From Variovorax sp. PBL-E5 (GTDB lineage: Bacteria; Pseudomonadota; Gammaproteobacteria; Burkholderiales; Burkholderiaceae_C), in contig NZ_LR594673.1 of assembly GCF_901827185.1 (NCBI RefSeq), positions 62,001-126,000 of the forward strand: 64,000 nt of DNA. The letters are read 5' to 3'. Made by a program: the position numbers and the translations under genes. Shown here piece after piece: positions 1 to 8,523 of the stretch. Each line of letters starts with the position of its first letter. The first letter of the stretch is position 1. The notes under the pieces are model-generated. The model was not told where the DNA came from. It saw nothing but the letters and a program-made list of their open reading frames with translations, and searched no databases.

Positions 1-483
1 CGGCGTGCGCGGGCCGAAGCGCTCGGCCTCGCTGCCCTCGGCCACGTCGAGGGGGCGCATCCAGTCATAGACCACGGTGCGCGCCGCGATGCGCCATTCG
101 TCCGCGCGCTTCTCGAACCGGTCCACGTAACGGCCGGCCAGGAAAACGGCGCGCGGTCGGCCCTCGTCATCGCGGTCGCGCTGGAGTGCCAGGAAGTAGG
201 TCTCGACCGCGGCCTGCCTGCCGTGCAGTTCGATCGACAAATTGGTGATGTTGTGAATCGAGCGTTCGCCCCGCGTGGCGAGCGTTTCCAGCGCACGGTC
301 GATGAAGCCGGCGGCGCTGCCCTGGTAGGCGCCGTGACGGTCGGTGGCGTCCGGCCAGTAGGCACTGCGCAAGGCTTCCTCGTCCTGGCGGTCGATGCCG
401 CGGCAATAGCGGTTCATGCACTCGCGGATGGCCTCTCGGTCCATGAGTTCGCCGACGCGGCGCTCCAGAACGTTTGCATTCAT
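1..483 (-). CDS. NTF2-like / SnoaL-fold protein (3' end cut by window)
   Basis: The minus-strand frame opens at ATG 483-481 after an AGGAGATA ribosome site and stays open to the window edge, giving 161 codons with the C-terminus missing. It begins MNANVLERRVGELMDREAIR and continues with RYCRGIDRQDEEAL and YWPDATDRHGAY, the pattern of the SnoaL_4/NTF2-like fold, where the conserved D and H line a small-molecule pocket. Such proteins are often dehydratases, isomerases or subunits in catabolic clusters for cyclic compounds. It is divergent from the SDR gene at 563 and shares an intergenic palindrome with it, so the two are probably co-regulated. The substrate is unknown. The fold call is fairly firm and the role is open. 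Confidence 0.8.
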   Translation of the reverse strand, partial: MNANVLERRVGELMDREAIRECMNRYCRGIDRQDEEALRSAYWPDATDRHGAYQGSAAGFIDRALETLATRGERSIHNITNLSIELHGRQAAVETYFLALQRDRDDEGRPRAVFLAGRYVDRFEKRADEWRIAARTVVYDWMRPLDVAEGSEAERFGPRTP

Positions 484-522
484 AGGGTATCTCCTAGGTG
501 ATTGTGGATCGCCGACTTACTA

Positions 523-532
523 ACCGGCCGGT
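523..532. promoter_or_regulatory. Palindrome ACCGGCCGGT, candidate TetR operator
   Basis: A perfect 10-bp palindrome lies in the gap between the divergent genes at 483 and 563, inside the context TACTAACCGGCCGGTAGAA. Its size and position fit an operator controlling both directions. The TetR regulator at 4264-4986 is the obvious candidate to bind it. The palindrome is seen directly; the regulator assignment is inference. Confidence 0.45.
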
Positions 533-562
533 AGAATTTTGCACAGAAAGCGGGAAACAAGC

Positions 563-1321
563 ATGACCTCTCGAATGGCTGGCAAGGTTGCACTGGTCAC
601 TGGCGGCGCGCAAGGCATCGGCCGCGCGATCTGCGATGCGTTCGCGGCAGAAGGCGCGGCAGTGGGCGTGCTGGACATCAAGGCGGACAATGCCGAGCGC
701 GCTGCGCAGGCGATCCGCGAGCAGGGCGGCAAGGCCGTCGCGTGCAGCGGCAATGTGGCCGAGCGCGGCACCTTCGAAGCCGCGGTAGACACGATGGAGC
801 GCGAGTTCGGCCGGCTCGACGTGCTGGTCAACAACGCGATCTGGGTCCGCTACGGGCCGATCGACGCGGTCACGCCACAGATGCTGGAACGCATGGTCGG
901 CACCGGCTTCAACTCGGTCGTTTGGGGCACCCAGGTCGCGGCACCGCTGATGGAAAAGAATGGTGGCGGCTGCATCATCAACATCGCCTCGGCCGCGGGC
1001 TATCTCGGCATGCCCAACGGCGTGATCTATTGCGGCGTCAAGGCGGGCGTGCTCGGTCTGACGCGTGCGCTCGGCGTGGAGCTGGGTCCGCGCAAGATCC
1101 GCGTCAACGCGATCTCGCCCGGCACCATCATGACCGAGGGCGTGAGCATCAACGTGGACGAGGCCGGCATCGCCAAGCGAATCGCGCGCACGCCGGTCGG
1201 CCGGCTCGGGCAGGTTGAAGATATCGCGCGCGCTGCACTCTTCCTGGCCAGCAGCGACAGCGGCTTCATCACCGGCGAATCCTTGCTCGTCGACGGCGGC
1301 GTGACGCACGCCTTTCTCTGA
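563..1321 (+). CDS. SDR family NAD(P)-dependent oxidoreductase
   Basis: This is a 252-residue classical short-chain dehydrogenase. The nucleotide-binding motif TGGAQGIG is at residues 13-20 and the catalytic set is S143, Y156 and K160 (YCGVK). The C-terminus ends in GESLLVDGG, as in FabG-like enzymes. It should interconvert a hydroxyl and a ketone using NAD(P). ATG 563 is preferred; a TTG at 539 would add eight residues before the normal N-terminus. It starts a run of same-strand genes and lies 10 bp before the acyl-CoA synthetase gene, which suggests a 3-hydroxyacyl-CoA or alcohol dehydrogenase step in the same pathway. The substrate cannot be read from sequence. Confidence 0.9.
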   Translation: MTSRMAGKVALVTGGAQGIGRAICDAFAAEGAAVGVLDIKADNAERAAQAIREQGGKAVACSGNVAERGTFEAAVDTMEREFGRLDVLVNNAIWVRYGPIDAVTPQMLERMVGTGFNSVVWGTQVAAPLMEKNGGGCIINIASAAGYLGMPNGVIYCGVKAGVLGLTRALGVELGPRKIRVNAISPGTIMTEGVSINVDEAGIAKRIARTPVGRLGQVEDIARAALFLASSDSGFITGESLLVDGGVTHAFL

Positions 1322-1331
1322 TCCATCCGGC

Positions 1332-3437
1332 ATGCATCCCCTTCATCCGCTTTTCTTTCCGTCGTCGGTGGCGATCATCGGCGCGTCTTCCGACCCCGAG
1401 CGCATCGGCGGCCGTCCGCTTCGCTTCCTGGTCGAAGCCGGCTTTGCCGGTGCCATGTATCCGGTCAACCGCAGCGGTGCCGCCGAGATCCAGGGCCTGC
1501 CTGCCTATGCAAGCCTGGCCGACGTGCCGGGTCCGGTGGACCATGCGATCGTCGCGGTGCCGGTGTCCGGGGTGGAGGCCGCATTGCAGGACTGTGCTCT
1601 CAAGGGTGTGAGGGTGGTGCAGGTCTTCACCGCCGGCTTCGCCGAGGCGAACGCAGCCGGTGCCGAACTGCAGGCGCGGCTGGTGGGCATCTGCCGCGAA
1701 TCCGGCATGCGCATGGTCGGACCCAACGCGCTCGGCCTGCTCAATCCTTCCGCCAACTTCTACGCCACCTTCTCCACCGCGCTCAACGGCTTGCGGCCCA
1801 AGCCGGGCGTGATCGGCATGGCGACGCAGAGCGGCGCATTCGGCTCGGCCGCCTATGGCATGGCGACACTGCGCGGCATCGGGCTGAGCCGGGTGATCGC
1901 CACCGGCAACGAGGCCGACGTCGACGTGGCCGAATGCATCGACTACCTGGTGGACGACGCCGACACGCGGGTGATCTGCGCCGCGCTCGAAGCCTGCAAG
2001 GACGGCGCGCGCCTGCGCGCCGCGCTGTGCAAGGCGGCGCAGGCGGGCAAGCCGGTGGTGATCATGAAGATCGGTCGCACCGAGGTCGGTGCCGCCGCGG
2101 CGGCCACGCACACCGGTTCGCTCGCCGGCAACGATGCGATCTACGACGCAGTATTCGCCGAATGTGGTGCCCACCGCGCGAGCTCGATCGAGGAGATGCT
2201 CGACATCGCGCATCTCTGCGCCGTCTGCGGACATCTGCCTGCGAACGAGCAGATCGGCATCATGACCGGCTCGGGCGGCATCGGCATCCTGATGGCGGAT
2301 GACGCTACCGACTTGGGTTTGACACTGCCGCCGCTGACCGCCCAGTCGGAGCAAGCGCTGCGCGAGCTGTTGCCCTTTGCTGTTCCGGCCAATCCCTACG
2401 ACACGACCGCACAAGTAACGTCCGTGCCCGACGGTGTGCCGCGCACCCTCGAAGCCATGCTGCTGCCGGGTTCGCCATTCGGCAGCTTGTTCGCGTACCT
2501 CGCGCACGTGGGCCTCTCGCCCACTCGCTTCGCAGCGACCGAGCAACACCTGATCGAACTGCGCGCGAAACATCCGCAGCAACCGCTGGTACTCGTGATG
2601 TTGTCCGACCCGTCGGTGACCCAGCGGCTGGAGGCCGCCGGCGTCGCGGTTTTCGCCGACCCGTCGCGCGCGGTGCGTGCCGTCGGCGGCGCGGCGCGCA
2701 TGGCGCGCCTGCGGCGCCAGCTGCGCCGCCTTGTCGCTCCCACCGCCGTTGCCGAAGCGTTGCCGCCGGCCGCCACCGAAGCCGAGGCGAAGGCCATCCT
2801 CGGCGCTGCCGGCATCCCCGTGCTCCCGGAGCAGATCTGCAACAGTGCCGAGGCCGCGGCGCGCGCGGCCGATGGCATGGGCTACCCCGTGGTGGCGAAG
2901 ATCGTGTCGGCCGACATTCCGCACAAGACCGAAGTCGGTGGCGTCCTGGTGGACCTGCCGGACCGGCCGTCGGTCCTGGCCGCTTACGACACGCTCATGT
3001 CCCGCGCCGCCGAACGCGCGCCGCAGGCCCGGATCGACGGCGTGCTGATCGCGCCGATGGTCAAGGGCGGCGTCGAGACCATCATCGGCATTCACATGGA
3101 CCCGGTGTTCGGCCCGATGGTGATGTTCGGCCTCGGCGGTACCGCGGTCGAGTTGTTCAAGGACGTAGCCTTCGCCTCCGCGCCGCTGTCGCCCGCGCAA
3201 GCGAACTCGCTCGTGAATGCGGTGCGCTCGTCGGCCCTGTTGAAGGGCTGGCGCGGGGGGCCGGCCTTCGACACGGCGGCCTTGGCGGATGCGCTCAGCC
3301 GACTGTCGGAATTCGCGGTGCGTCATGCAGACCAGCTGGCCGGTATCGACATCAATCCCTTCGTCGTCAAACCCCAAGGCGCGGTGTGCCTGGATGCACT
3401 GATCTCCACTCGCCAGGCCGCCGTCTTTTCCCACTAG
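1332..3437 (+). CDS. Acyl-CoA synthetase (NDP-forming), acetate-CoA ligase family
   Basis: This 701-residue protein has the single-chain layout of ADP-forming acyl-CoA synthetases: an N-terminal CoA-binding Rossmann domain (about 1-130, starting PSSVAIIGASSDPERIGG), two succinyl-CoA-ligase-like domains (about 150-450) and a C-terminal ATP-grasp domain (about 475-700, with GYPVVAKIVSADIPHKTEVGG as a landmark). The phospho-histidine is H260 in THTGSLAG. It activates a carboxylic acid with ATP and CoA, releasing ADP and phosphate, or runs in reverse. No C-terminal acetyltransferase domain is present, so it is not a Pat-type enzyme. An AMP-forming ligase lies in the same cluster (6843), so two acids or two stages may be activated. 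Confidence 0.9.
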   Translation: MHPLHPLFFPSSVAIIGASSDPERIGGRPLRFLVEAGFAGAMYPVNRSGAAEIQGLPAYASLADVPGPVDHAIVAVPVSGVEAALQDCALKGVRVVQVFTAGFAEANAAGAELQARLVGICRESGMRMVGPNALGLLNPSANFYATFSTALNGLRPKPGVIGMATQSGAFGSAAYGMATLRGIGLSRVIATGNEADVDVAECIDYLVDDADTRVICAALEACKDGARLRAALCKAAQAGKPVVIMKIGRTEVGAAAAATHTGSLAGNDAIYDAVFAECGAHRASSIEEMLDIAHLCAVCGHLPANEQIGIMTGSGGIGILMADDATDLGLTLPPLTAQSEQALRELLPFAVPANPYDTTAQVTSVPDGVPRTLEAMLLPGSPFGSLFAYLAHVGLSPTRFAATEQHLIELRAKHPQQPLVLVMLSDPSVTQRLEAAGVAVFADPSRAVRAVGGAARMARLRRQLRRLVAPTAVAEALPPAATEAEAKAILGAAGIPVLPEQICNSAEAAARAADGMGYPVVAKIVSADIPHKTEVGGVLVDLPDRPSVLAAYDTLMSRAAERAPQARIDGVLIAPMVKGGVETIIGIHMDPVFGPMVMFGLGGTAVELFKDVAFASAPLSPAQANSLVNAVRSSALLKGWRGGPAFDTAALADALSRLSEFAVRHADQLAGIDINPFVVKPQGAVCLDALISTRQAAVFSH

Positions 3438-3452
3438 TCACAAGGAACGCTC

Positions 3453-4229
3453 ATGGACAGCTTCAAGACCCTTCTCTTGACCGTCGAAGACCGCATCGCG
3501 GTGGTCACGCTCAATCGCCCGCCGGTCAATGCGCAGAATGCCGACCTGCGCAACGAGCTCATCCAGGTGTTCGACGAGCTGAGCGACCGCGATGACGTCA
3601 GCGTGATCGTGTTGACCGGCGCCGGCAAATGCTTCTCGGCGGGCGCCGACATCCGCGAGCGGCCGAATCTCGCCGCCACGCCGGGCGCCTATGGGCGGCA
3701 CAACCGCATCGTGCGCGAGTCGTACTACGCGGTGGTCGAATGCTCGAAGCCCGTGATCGCCGCAATCAACGGCGCCGCGCTCGGGGCAGGCTTCGGCCTG
3801 GTCATGGGCTCGGACATCTGGGTCGCCTCGGAAGACGCGTATGTCTCGATGCCTGAAATCAACGTCGGCCTGGCCGGCGGCGTGACCTTTCTGCAGAAGC
3901 ATTTCAGCCAGTCGCGCGCACGGCGCATGTTCTACACCGGCATGCAGGTGACCGCGCAAGAACTCTATCGGCTCGGACTGGTCGAGGCTTGCTTGCCGGC
4001 CGCGGAACTGATGCCCTACGCGATGGACATCGCGCGCGAGATCGCATCCAAGAGCCCGATCGCGGTGCGCCTGGCGAAGGAGGCAGCCCGCTTGACGCTG
4101 ACGATGCCGCCGCGCGATGCCTACCGCTACGAGCAGGGCAACACCGTGGCCCTTTCGAAGACCGAGGACACCAAGGAAGCTCAGAAGGCGTTCTTCGAGA
4201 AGCGCAAACCGGTCTTCACCGGCCGTTGA
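3453..4229 (+). CDS. Enoyl-CoA hydratase/isomerase family protein lacking the first catalytic Glu
   Basis: This 258-residue crotonase-fold protein starts at ATG 3453 behind AAGGA. The oxyanion-hole segments are visible as CFSAGADIRE and INGAALGAGFG. Aligned by eye to rat crotonase, the second catalytic glutamate is kept (E135 in MPEINVG), but the first, normally in GGGCELAMMCD, is G115 in GAGFGLVMGSD. Standard two-glutamate hydration of an enoyl-CoA is therefore doubtful. The enzyme may be an isomerase, a hydrolase, a ring-opening member or a retro-aldol type. It sits between the CoA synthetase and the TetR gene in the same run. Family membership is certain; the reaction is not. Confidence 0.9.
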   Translation: MDSFKTLLLTVEDRIAVVTLNRPPVNAQNADLRNELIQVFDELSDRDDVSVIVLTGAGKCFSAGADIRERPNLAATPGAYGRHNRIVRESYYAVVECSKPVIAAINGAALGAGFGLVMGSDIWVASEDAYVSMPEINVGLAGGVTFLQKHFSQSRARRMFYTGMQVTAQELYRLGLVEACLPAAELMPYAMDIAREIASKSPIAVRLAKEAARLTLTMPPRDAYRYEQGNTVALSKTEDTKEAQKAFFEKRKPVFTGR

Positions 4230-4263
4230 GCTTCGATCCCTCGCTTCGACTTGTCACGCTGCC

Positions 4264-4986
4264 ATGCAACTGCACCGAATGCCCGCCACGTCGATCGGCC
4301 CCGCGGCGCTCGAATCGCGCGAGAGCCAGTTGCTGGCCATCGCCAGGCAGCTGTTCGCGCGCGACGGATTCGAGCGCACCTCGCTGCGTGACATCGCGGA
4401 AGCGGCGGACATCACCAAGGCCGCGCTGTACTACTACTTCCCCAACAAGGAAGCGCTGTACGAGCGCGTGGTGGTCGATTCGATGCAGGCGCTGTTCGAC
4501 GATGTGTGCGGCGCGGTGGCGCTGGTGCATTCGCCCACGGCGCGCATCCGCGCGTTCATGCTGGCCTCGGCACAGGTGCTCGACCACGCCCGCGACCGCT
4601 GGATCGCAGGCTCCCGTGCCTTTCACGAAGGCGGCAGGGGAGGGCAACATCTCGCGGCGATCGCGCTGCGTGACCGCTACGAGAGCCTGCTTCGATGCTG
4701 CATCGCCGAAGGTGTCGAGAGCGGCGAGCTGCGCGCGGTCGATCCGGCGCTGGCCGGCCGCTTCCTTCTTTCGGGACTCAACCAGATGAGCCACTGGCAT
4801 CGGTCGGACGGTCGGCTTTCGGCAGCGCAAGTGATGGCGCAGTTTCTGGACATGGCGCTGCAGGGCTTGTGCGTCGAGGCACGCGGCAATGCGGAAGCTT
4901 CGGTCTCCGACGCACCGGTTTCATCGTCCACCACCACGCCGCGCGCGCAGAAGCTGTGCCGCACGGTCGGAACGACATCTGCCTGA
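4264..4986 (+). CDS. TetR/AcrR family transcriptional regulator
   Basis: A 240-residue regulator with a standard N-terminal TetR helix-turn-helix: ARQLFARDGFERTSLRDIA followed by ADITKAALYYYFPNKEALY. The C-terminal half is a divergent ligand-binding domain. ATG 4264 is chosen because an upstream in-frame start would overlap the crotonase gene deeply; ATG 4279 is an alternative. It is encoded inside the catabolic run, so it probably represses the cluster until a CoA ester or substrate binds. The palindrome at 523-532 is a candidate target. The effector is unknown. Confidence 0.9.
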   Translation: MQLHRMPATSIGPAALESRESQLLAIARQLFARDGFERTSLRDIAEAADITKAALYYYFPNKEALYERVVVDSMQALFDDVCGAVALVHSPTARIRAFMLASAQVLDHARDRWIAGSRAFHEGGRGGQHLAAIALRDRYESLLRCCIAEGVESGELRAVDPALAGRFLLSGLNQMSHWHRSDGRLSAAQVMAQFLDMALQGLCVEARGNAEASVSDAPVSSSTTTPRAQKLCRTVGTTSA

Positions 4987-4989
4987 ATC

Positions 4990-6048
4990 ATGAAGAAGTC
5001 TCTCGAGCCGAAGCGCAATATCGGTCCTTACCGGTCGGCCGGACGAACGAGTTTCGCCGCGCGGCTGCTGCATCGCGCGGCCGCTTTGCTCGCGGCGGTC
5101 GCGCTGCTGTCGCCGCCGACTTCGTTCGCGCAGAGCGCGGCGGATGCACCCTTCCTGCACGGCCCGACGACGCTCATCGTTCCCTACGCGGCCGGCGGGC
5201 TCACCGACAACCTGGCACGCGCGTTGAGCCAGCGCCTGTCCGTGCGCTGGGGCCAACCGGTGATGGTGGAGAACCGCGCCGGCGGCGGCACCGTGATCGG
5301 CACCGCTGCGGCGGCCCGCGCTCCGGCCGACGGCCGGACGCTTCTGGTGACCAGCTTTGGCTACACGACCAACCCTTTTCTGATGCCGGACCTGCCTTAC
5401 AAGGAAGGCGCGTTGGAGCCGCTGGCCATGGTCGCGGTGGCGCCGGCCATCCTCTTCGTGCATCCCTCGGTGCCGGCGGATGACCTGCCTTCGCTGGTCA
5501 AGTACATGCGAAGCTCGGGCAAGCCGTTCACCTTTGCCTCATCGGGCAACGGCTCCAGCCCGCACATCGGCGCCGAGTTGTTCGCTTCGCAGATCGGCGT
5601 CCAGATCGTGCACGTGCCCTATCGCGGCAACGGGCCCGCGCTGACCGATCTGGTCGGTGGGCAAGTGCAGGGCATGTTCGACTCGAAGGCCTCCTTGTCG
5701 TTCGTGAAGGCGGGCAAGCTGAAAGCCATCGGCGTCAGCTCGCTCAAGCCTTCGCCCCTCGCGCCGGACCTCAAGCCGATCGCGCAATCCGGTGTGCCGG
5801 AACTCGCCAACTTCGCGACCGCCAGCTGGTTCGGCGTGCTGTTGCCCGCGGCCACGCCGAAGCCGCTGCAGGCGCGGCTGTACGCCGAGCTCCGCGCGGT
5901 GCTCGACACGCCCGAAATGCGCGACGCCATCGACCGCGCCGGCGTTGAGCCCTTGCTCCTGACCCAGGCCGGATTCGCCGCCTACCTGAAGGCGGAGTCC
6001 GAGCGCTGGGGTCCGGTGATCCGCAGCAAGAACATCAAGGCGAATTGA
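4990..6048 (+). CDS. Bug/TctC-family tripartite tricarboxylate receptor
   Basis: This 352-residue protein has a long N-region, a hydrophobic core (AAALLAAVALLSPPTSFAQ) and a likely signal-peptidase site before SAADAPF. The mature part shows Bug signatures: TLIVPYAAGGLTDNLARAL near the start, VENRAGGGTVIG, then FASSGNGSSPHIGAELF and VPYRGNGPALTDLVGGQV. Bug proteins are periplasmic solute-binding proteins for carboxylates and other small acids. No TctA/TctB membrane partners are encoded here, so it is an orphan receptor, as is usual in Burkholderiales. It starts 3 bp after the TetR gene. A role in sensing or scavenging the substrate of this cluster is inferred. Confidence 0.92.
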   Translation: MKKSLEPKRNIGPYRSAGRTSFAARLLHRAAALLAAVALLSPPTSFAQSAADAPFLHGPTTLIVPYAAGGLTDNLARALSQRLSVRWGQPVMVENRAGGGTVIGTAAAARAPADGRTLLVTSFGYTTNPFLMPDLPYKEGALEPLAMVAVAPAILFVHPSVPADDLPSLVKYMRSSGKPFTFASSGNGSSPHIGAELFASQIGVQIVHVPYRGNGPALTDLVGGQVQGMFDSKASLSFVKAGKLKAIGVSSLKPSPLAPDLKPIAQSGVPELANFATASWFGVLLPAATPKPLQARLYAELRAVLDTPEMRDAIDRAGVEPLLLTQAGFAAYLKAESERWGPVIRSKNIKAN

Positions 6049-6053
6049 GGGCC

Positions 6054-6818
6054 ATGCCCATGCACACACCCGTCGACATCTCGGCCGTGCAGGTTGCCGG
6101 CCGGCTGGCCGGCAGACGCATCCTGGTCACCGGCGCCGCCTCGGGCATCGGACATGCCGTGGCGACGCTGTTCGGCGCGGCCGGCGCGCGTGTCGCTGCG
6201 CTGGACCGTCAGCGCCCGACGGCGCTGCCCGCCGACGCGATCGGCCTCGAAGCCGATGTCACCGACGAAGCCGCGGTCGAGTGTGCCGTGGCCGAGGCCT
6301 GCGCGGCCTTGGGCGGCATCGACGGCGTGGTGAACGCGGCAGGCATCGCCAATACCGACTGGGCCGATCAGGTGAGCCTGGCCGACTGGCGGCGCGTGCT
6401 GGACGTGAACCTCACCGGCAGCTTCATCGTCTGCCGCGCCTGTCTGCCGCATCTGCGCGACGCCGGCGGAGGAACGATCGTCAACTTTGCCTCCGGGCAG
6501 GGCCTGTCGCCCTTCAAGCAGCGCAGCGCCTACGCGGCATCGAAGGCCGGCGTGATCTCGATGAGCCGTTCGCTCGCGATGGAATGGGCGCCGTTGGTGC
6601 GGGTCAACACGGTCTGCCCGGGAGCGGTCGACACGCCGATGGTGCGCGGCGGCTATTCGCCCGAGGTGCTGCGCGAGCAGGTCGGCCCGCGCTACGCCCT
6701 GGGCCGCATCGGCGAGCCGCACGAGATCGCGCTGGCCGCGCTCTACCTGAGCAGCGCCGAGTCGTCCTTCGTCACCGGCATCGTGCTGGCGGTCGACGGC
6801 GGGCGCAGCTACCACTGA
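6054..6818 (+). CDS. SDR family oxidoreductase
   Basis: A classical SDR of about 254 residues. The cofactor loop reads TGAASGIG, the structural motif is VNAAGIAN, and the catalytic pair lies in RSAYAASKAG (YxxxK) after NFASGQG. The end SFVTGIVLAVDGG is typical. Starts at ATG 6054 and ATG 6060 are both possible: GAGG at 6047-6050 sits closer to the usual distance from 6060. It lies between the Bug receptor and the AMP-forming ligase and probably performs another alcohol/ketone oxidation on the pathway. It is only family-level similar to the SDR at 563. Confidence 0.88.
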   Translation: MPMHTPVDISAVQVAGRLAGRRILVTGAASGIGHAVATLFGAAGARVAALDRQRPTALPADAIGLEADVTDEAAVECAVAEACAALGGIDGVVNAAGIANTDWADQVSLADWRRVLDVNLTGSFIVCRACLPHLRDAGGGTIVNFASGQGLSPFKQRSAYAASKAGVISMSRSLAMEWAPLVRVNTVCPGAVDTPMVRGGYSPEVLREQVGPRYALGRIGEPHEIALAALYLSSAESSFVTGIVLAVDGGRSYH

Positions 6819-6842
6819 CAGGCGTCGGAAAAGGAACAAGCC

Positions 6843-8504
6843 ATGCACGGCCTGATGCAACAACGACCACTGCTGCTCTCCGGGCTGATCGACCACGCTG
6901 CCGCCTACCACGGCGACCGCGAGATCGTCAGCCACATGGTGGACGGCAGCATCCATCGCAGCGACTGGCGCTCGGTGCAGCAGCGCGCCAAGCGACTGGC
7001 GAACGCCCTGGCCCGGCTGGGCGTGGAGCCGGGCGACCGGGTCGCGACGCTGGCCTGGAACACGCATCGGCATCTGGAGCTCTACTTCGGCGTCTCGGGC
7101 ATGCAGGCCGTCCTGCATACCGTGAACCCACGGCTCTTTCCCGAGCAGATCGCCTATATCGTCAACCATGCCGAGGACGGCTACGTCTTCTTCGACATCA
7201 GCTTCGCGGCCACGCTGGCCGAGCTGGCCCCGCAGCTTGGGCACGTGAAGGGCTTCGTCGCGATGTGCGAACGCGCGCAGATGCCCGATGTGCCACTGCC
7301 CCACCTGCTGTGCTACGAGGACCTGCTGGCCCAGGCATCCGCCGACTGCGAGTGGCCGGTCTTCGACGAGAACACCGCCTCGTCGCTTTGCTACACCTCC
7401 GGCACCACGGGCAATCCCAAAGGCGTGCTCTACAGCCATCGCTCGACGGTGCTGCATTCCTTTCTCGCCTGCGCAGCCGACGGACTTGCCGTCTCGGCAC
7501 GCGACAGCGTGCTGCTGGTCGTGCCGCTCTTCCATGTGAATGCGTGGGGCGTGCCCTATGCCGGCGCGATGTGCGGCGCGAAGCTGGTGCTGCCCGGCCC
7601 GCATCTCTCGGGAGAGAACATCTACCGCCTGCTGCGAGACGAGCGTTGCAACTTCTCGCTGGGCGTGCCCACGGTGTGGCTCGGCCTCTTCGACTACATC
7701 GAGCGCCATCGCGATTCGCTCGACCTCTCGCAGATCGTGCTCAAGCGCCTGGTCGTCGGCGGTTCGGCCGCGCCGCGCGCCATGATCCAGAAATTCGAAG
7801 AGCTCTTCGGTGCCTATGTGATCCATGCCTGGGGCATGTCCGAGACCAGCCCGCTGGCCACCATCGGCATGCCGCTGGACAAGCACCGCGATTTCAGCCT
7901 CCAGCAGCGCTACGACATGCAGGCCAAGCAGGGCCGCGCGATCTACGGCGTCGAGATCGAGATCTTCGGCGAGGACGGCCAGCCGCTGCCGCACGATGGC
8001 AAGGCCTTCGGCGACCTGAAGGCGCGCGGCCCGTGGGTGGCATCCGGCTACTACCGCGCCGATGCGGATGCGGTGGACGACCAGGGCTGGTTCCCGACGG
8101 GTGACGTGGCCACGCTCGATCCCGACGGCTTCGTCCAGATCACCGACCGCTCCAAGGACGTGATCAAGTCCGGCGGCGAATGGATCTCGTCCATCGATCT
8201 CGAGAACGCGGCGATGGGCCATCCCGAGGTGCAGGAGGCGGCCGTGATCGGCGTCGCCCACAGCCGCTGGCAGGAACGGCCGCTGCTGCTCATCGTCGCG
8301 AAAATCGGCGCCCGGCCGACGCGCGAGTCGATCCTGGACTTCATGAGCGGCAAGGTGGCGAAGTGGTGGATGCCAGACGATGTGGTCTTCGTCGACACCT
8401 TGCCTCACACCGCCACCGGCAAGCTCCAGAAGCTCATCTTGCGCGAGCAGTTCCGCGCCCACCCGCTGCCAACGGACGAAATCGCCATCGGTCGCGGCGC
8501 CTAG
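6843..8504 (+). CDS. AMP-forming acyl-CoA synthetase (FadD-like, medium/long chain)
   Basis: A 553-residue ANL-superfamily adenylating enzyme. The P-loop YTSGTTGNPKG is at residues 184-194. GMSETSP is the A5 motif, followed by WFPTGDVATLDPDGF (A7) and the hinge ITDRSKDVIKSGGEWIS (A8). The C-terminal lysine is in TATGKLQK. It converts a carboxylate, ATP and CoA to acyl-CoA, AMP and PPi. The overall pattern resembles the medium- and long-chain fatty-acid ligases used for steroid- or terpenoid-type acids, but the acyl group cannot be read. It sits just upstream of the fused acyl-CoA dehydrogenase, so its product is probably that enzyme's substrate. Confidence 0.93.
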   Translation: MHGLMQQRPLLLSGLIDHAAAYHGDREIVSHMVDGSIHRSDWRSVQQRAKRLANALARLGVEPGDRVATLAWNTHRHLELYFGVSGMQAVLHTVNPRLFPEQIAYIVNHAEDGYVFFDISFAATLAELAPQLGHVKGFVAMCERAQMPDVPLPHLLCYEDLLAQASADCEWPVFDENTASSLCYTSGTTGNPKGVLYSHRSTVLHSFLACAADGLAVSARDSVLLVVPLFHVNAWGVPYAGAMCGAKLVLPGPHLSGENIYRLLRDERCNFSLGVPTVWLGLFDYIERHRDSLDLSQIVLKRLVVGGSAAPRAMIQKFEELFGAYVIHAWGMSETSPLATIGMPLDKHRDFSLQQRYDMQAKQGRAIYGVEIEIFGEDGQPLPHDGKAFGDLKARGPWVASGYYRADADAVDDQGWFPTGDVATLDPDGFVQITDRSKDVIKSGGEWISSIDLENAAMGHPEVQEAAVIGVAHSRWQERPLLLIVAKIGARPTRESILDFMSGKVAKWWMPDDVVFVDTLPHTATGKLQKLILREQFRAHPLPTDEIAIGRGA

Positions 8505-8523
8505 CTTCACGCCACTTTATTTC

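Noticed and set aside
1269..3434. A 721-codon minus-strand open frame opposite the acyl-CoA synthetase gene.
   Set aside because: It is an antisense shadow caused by high GC content. It is rich in R, H, G and A, has no recognisable domain, and covers a clear plus-strand enzyme.
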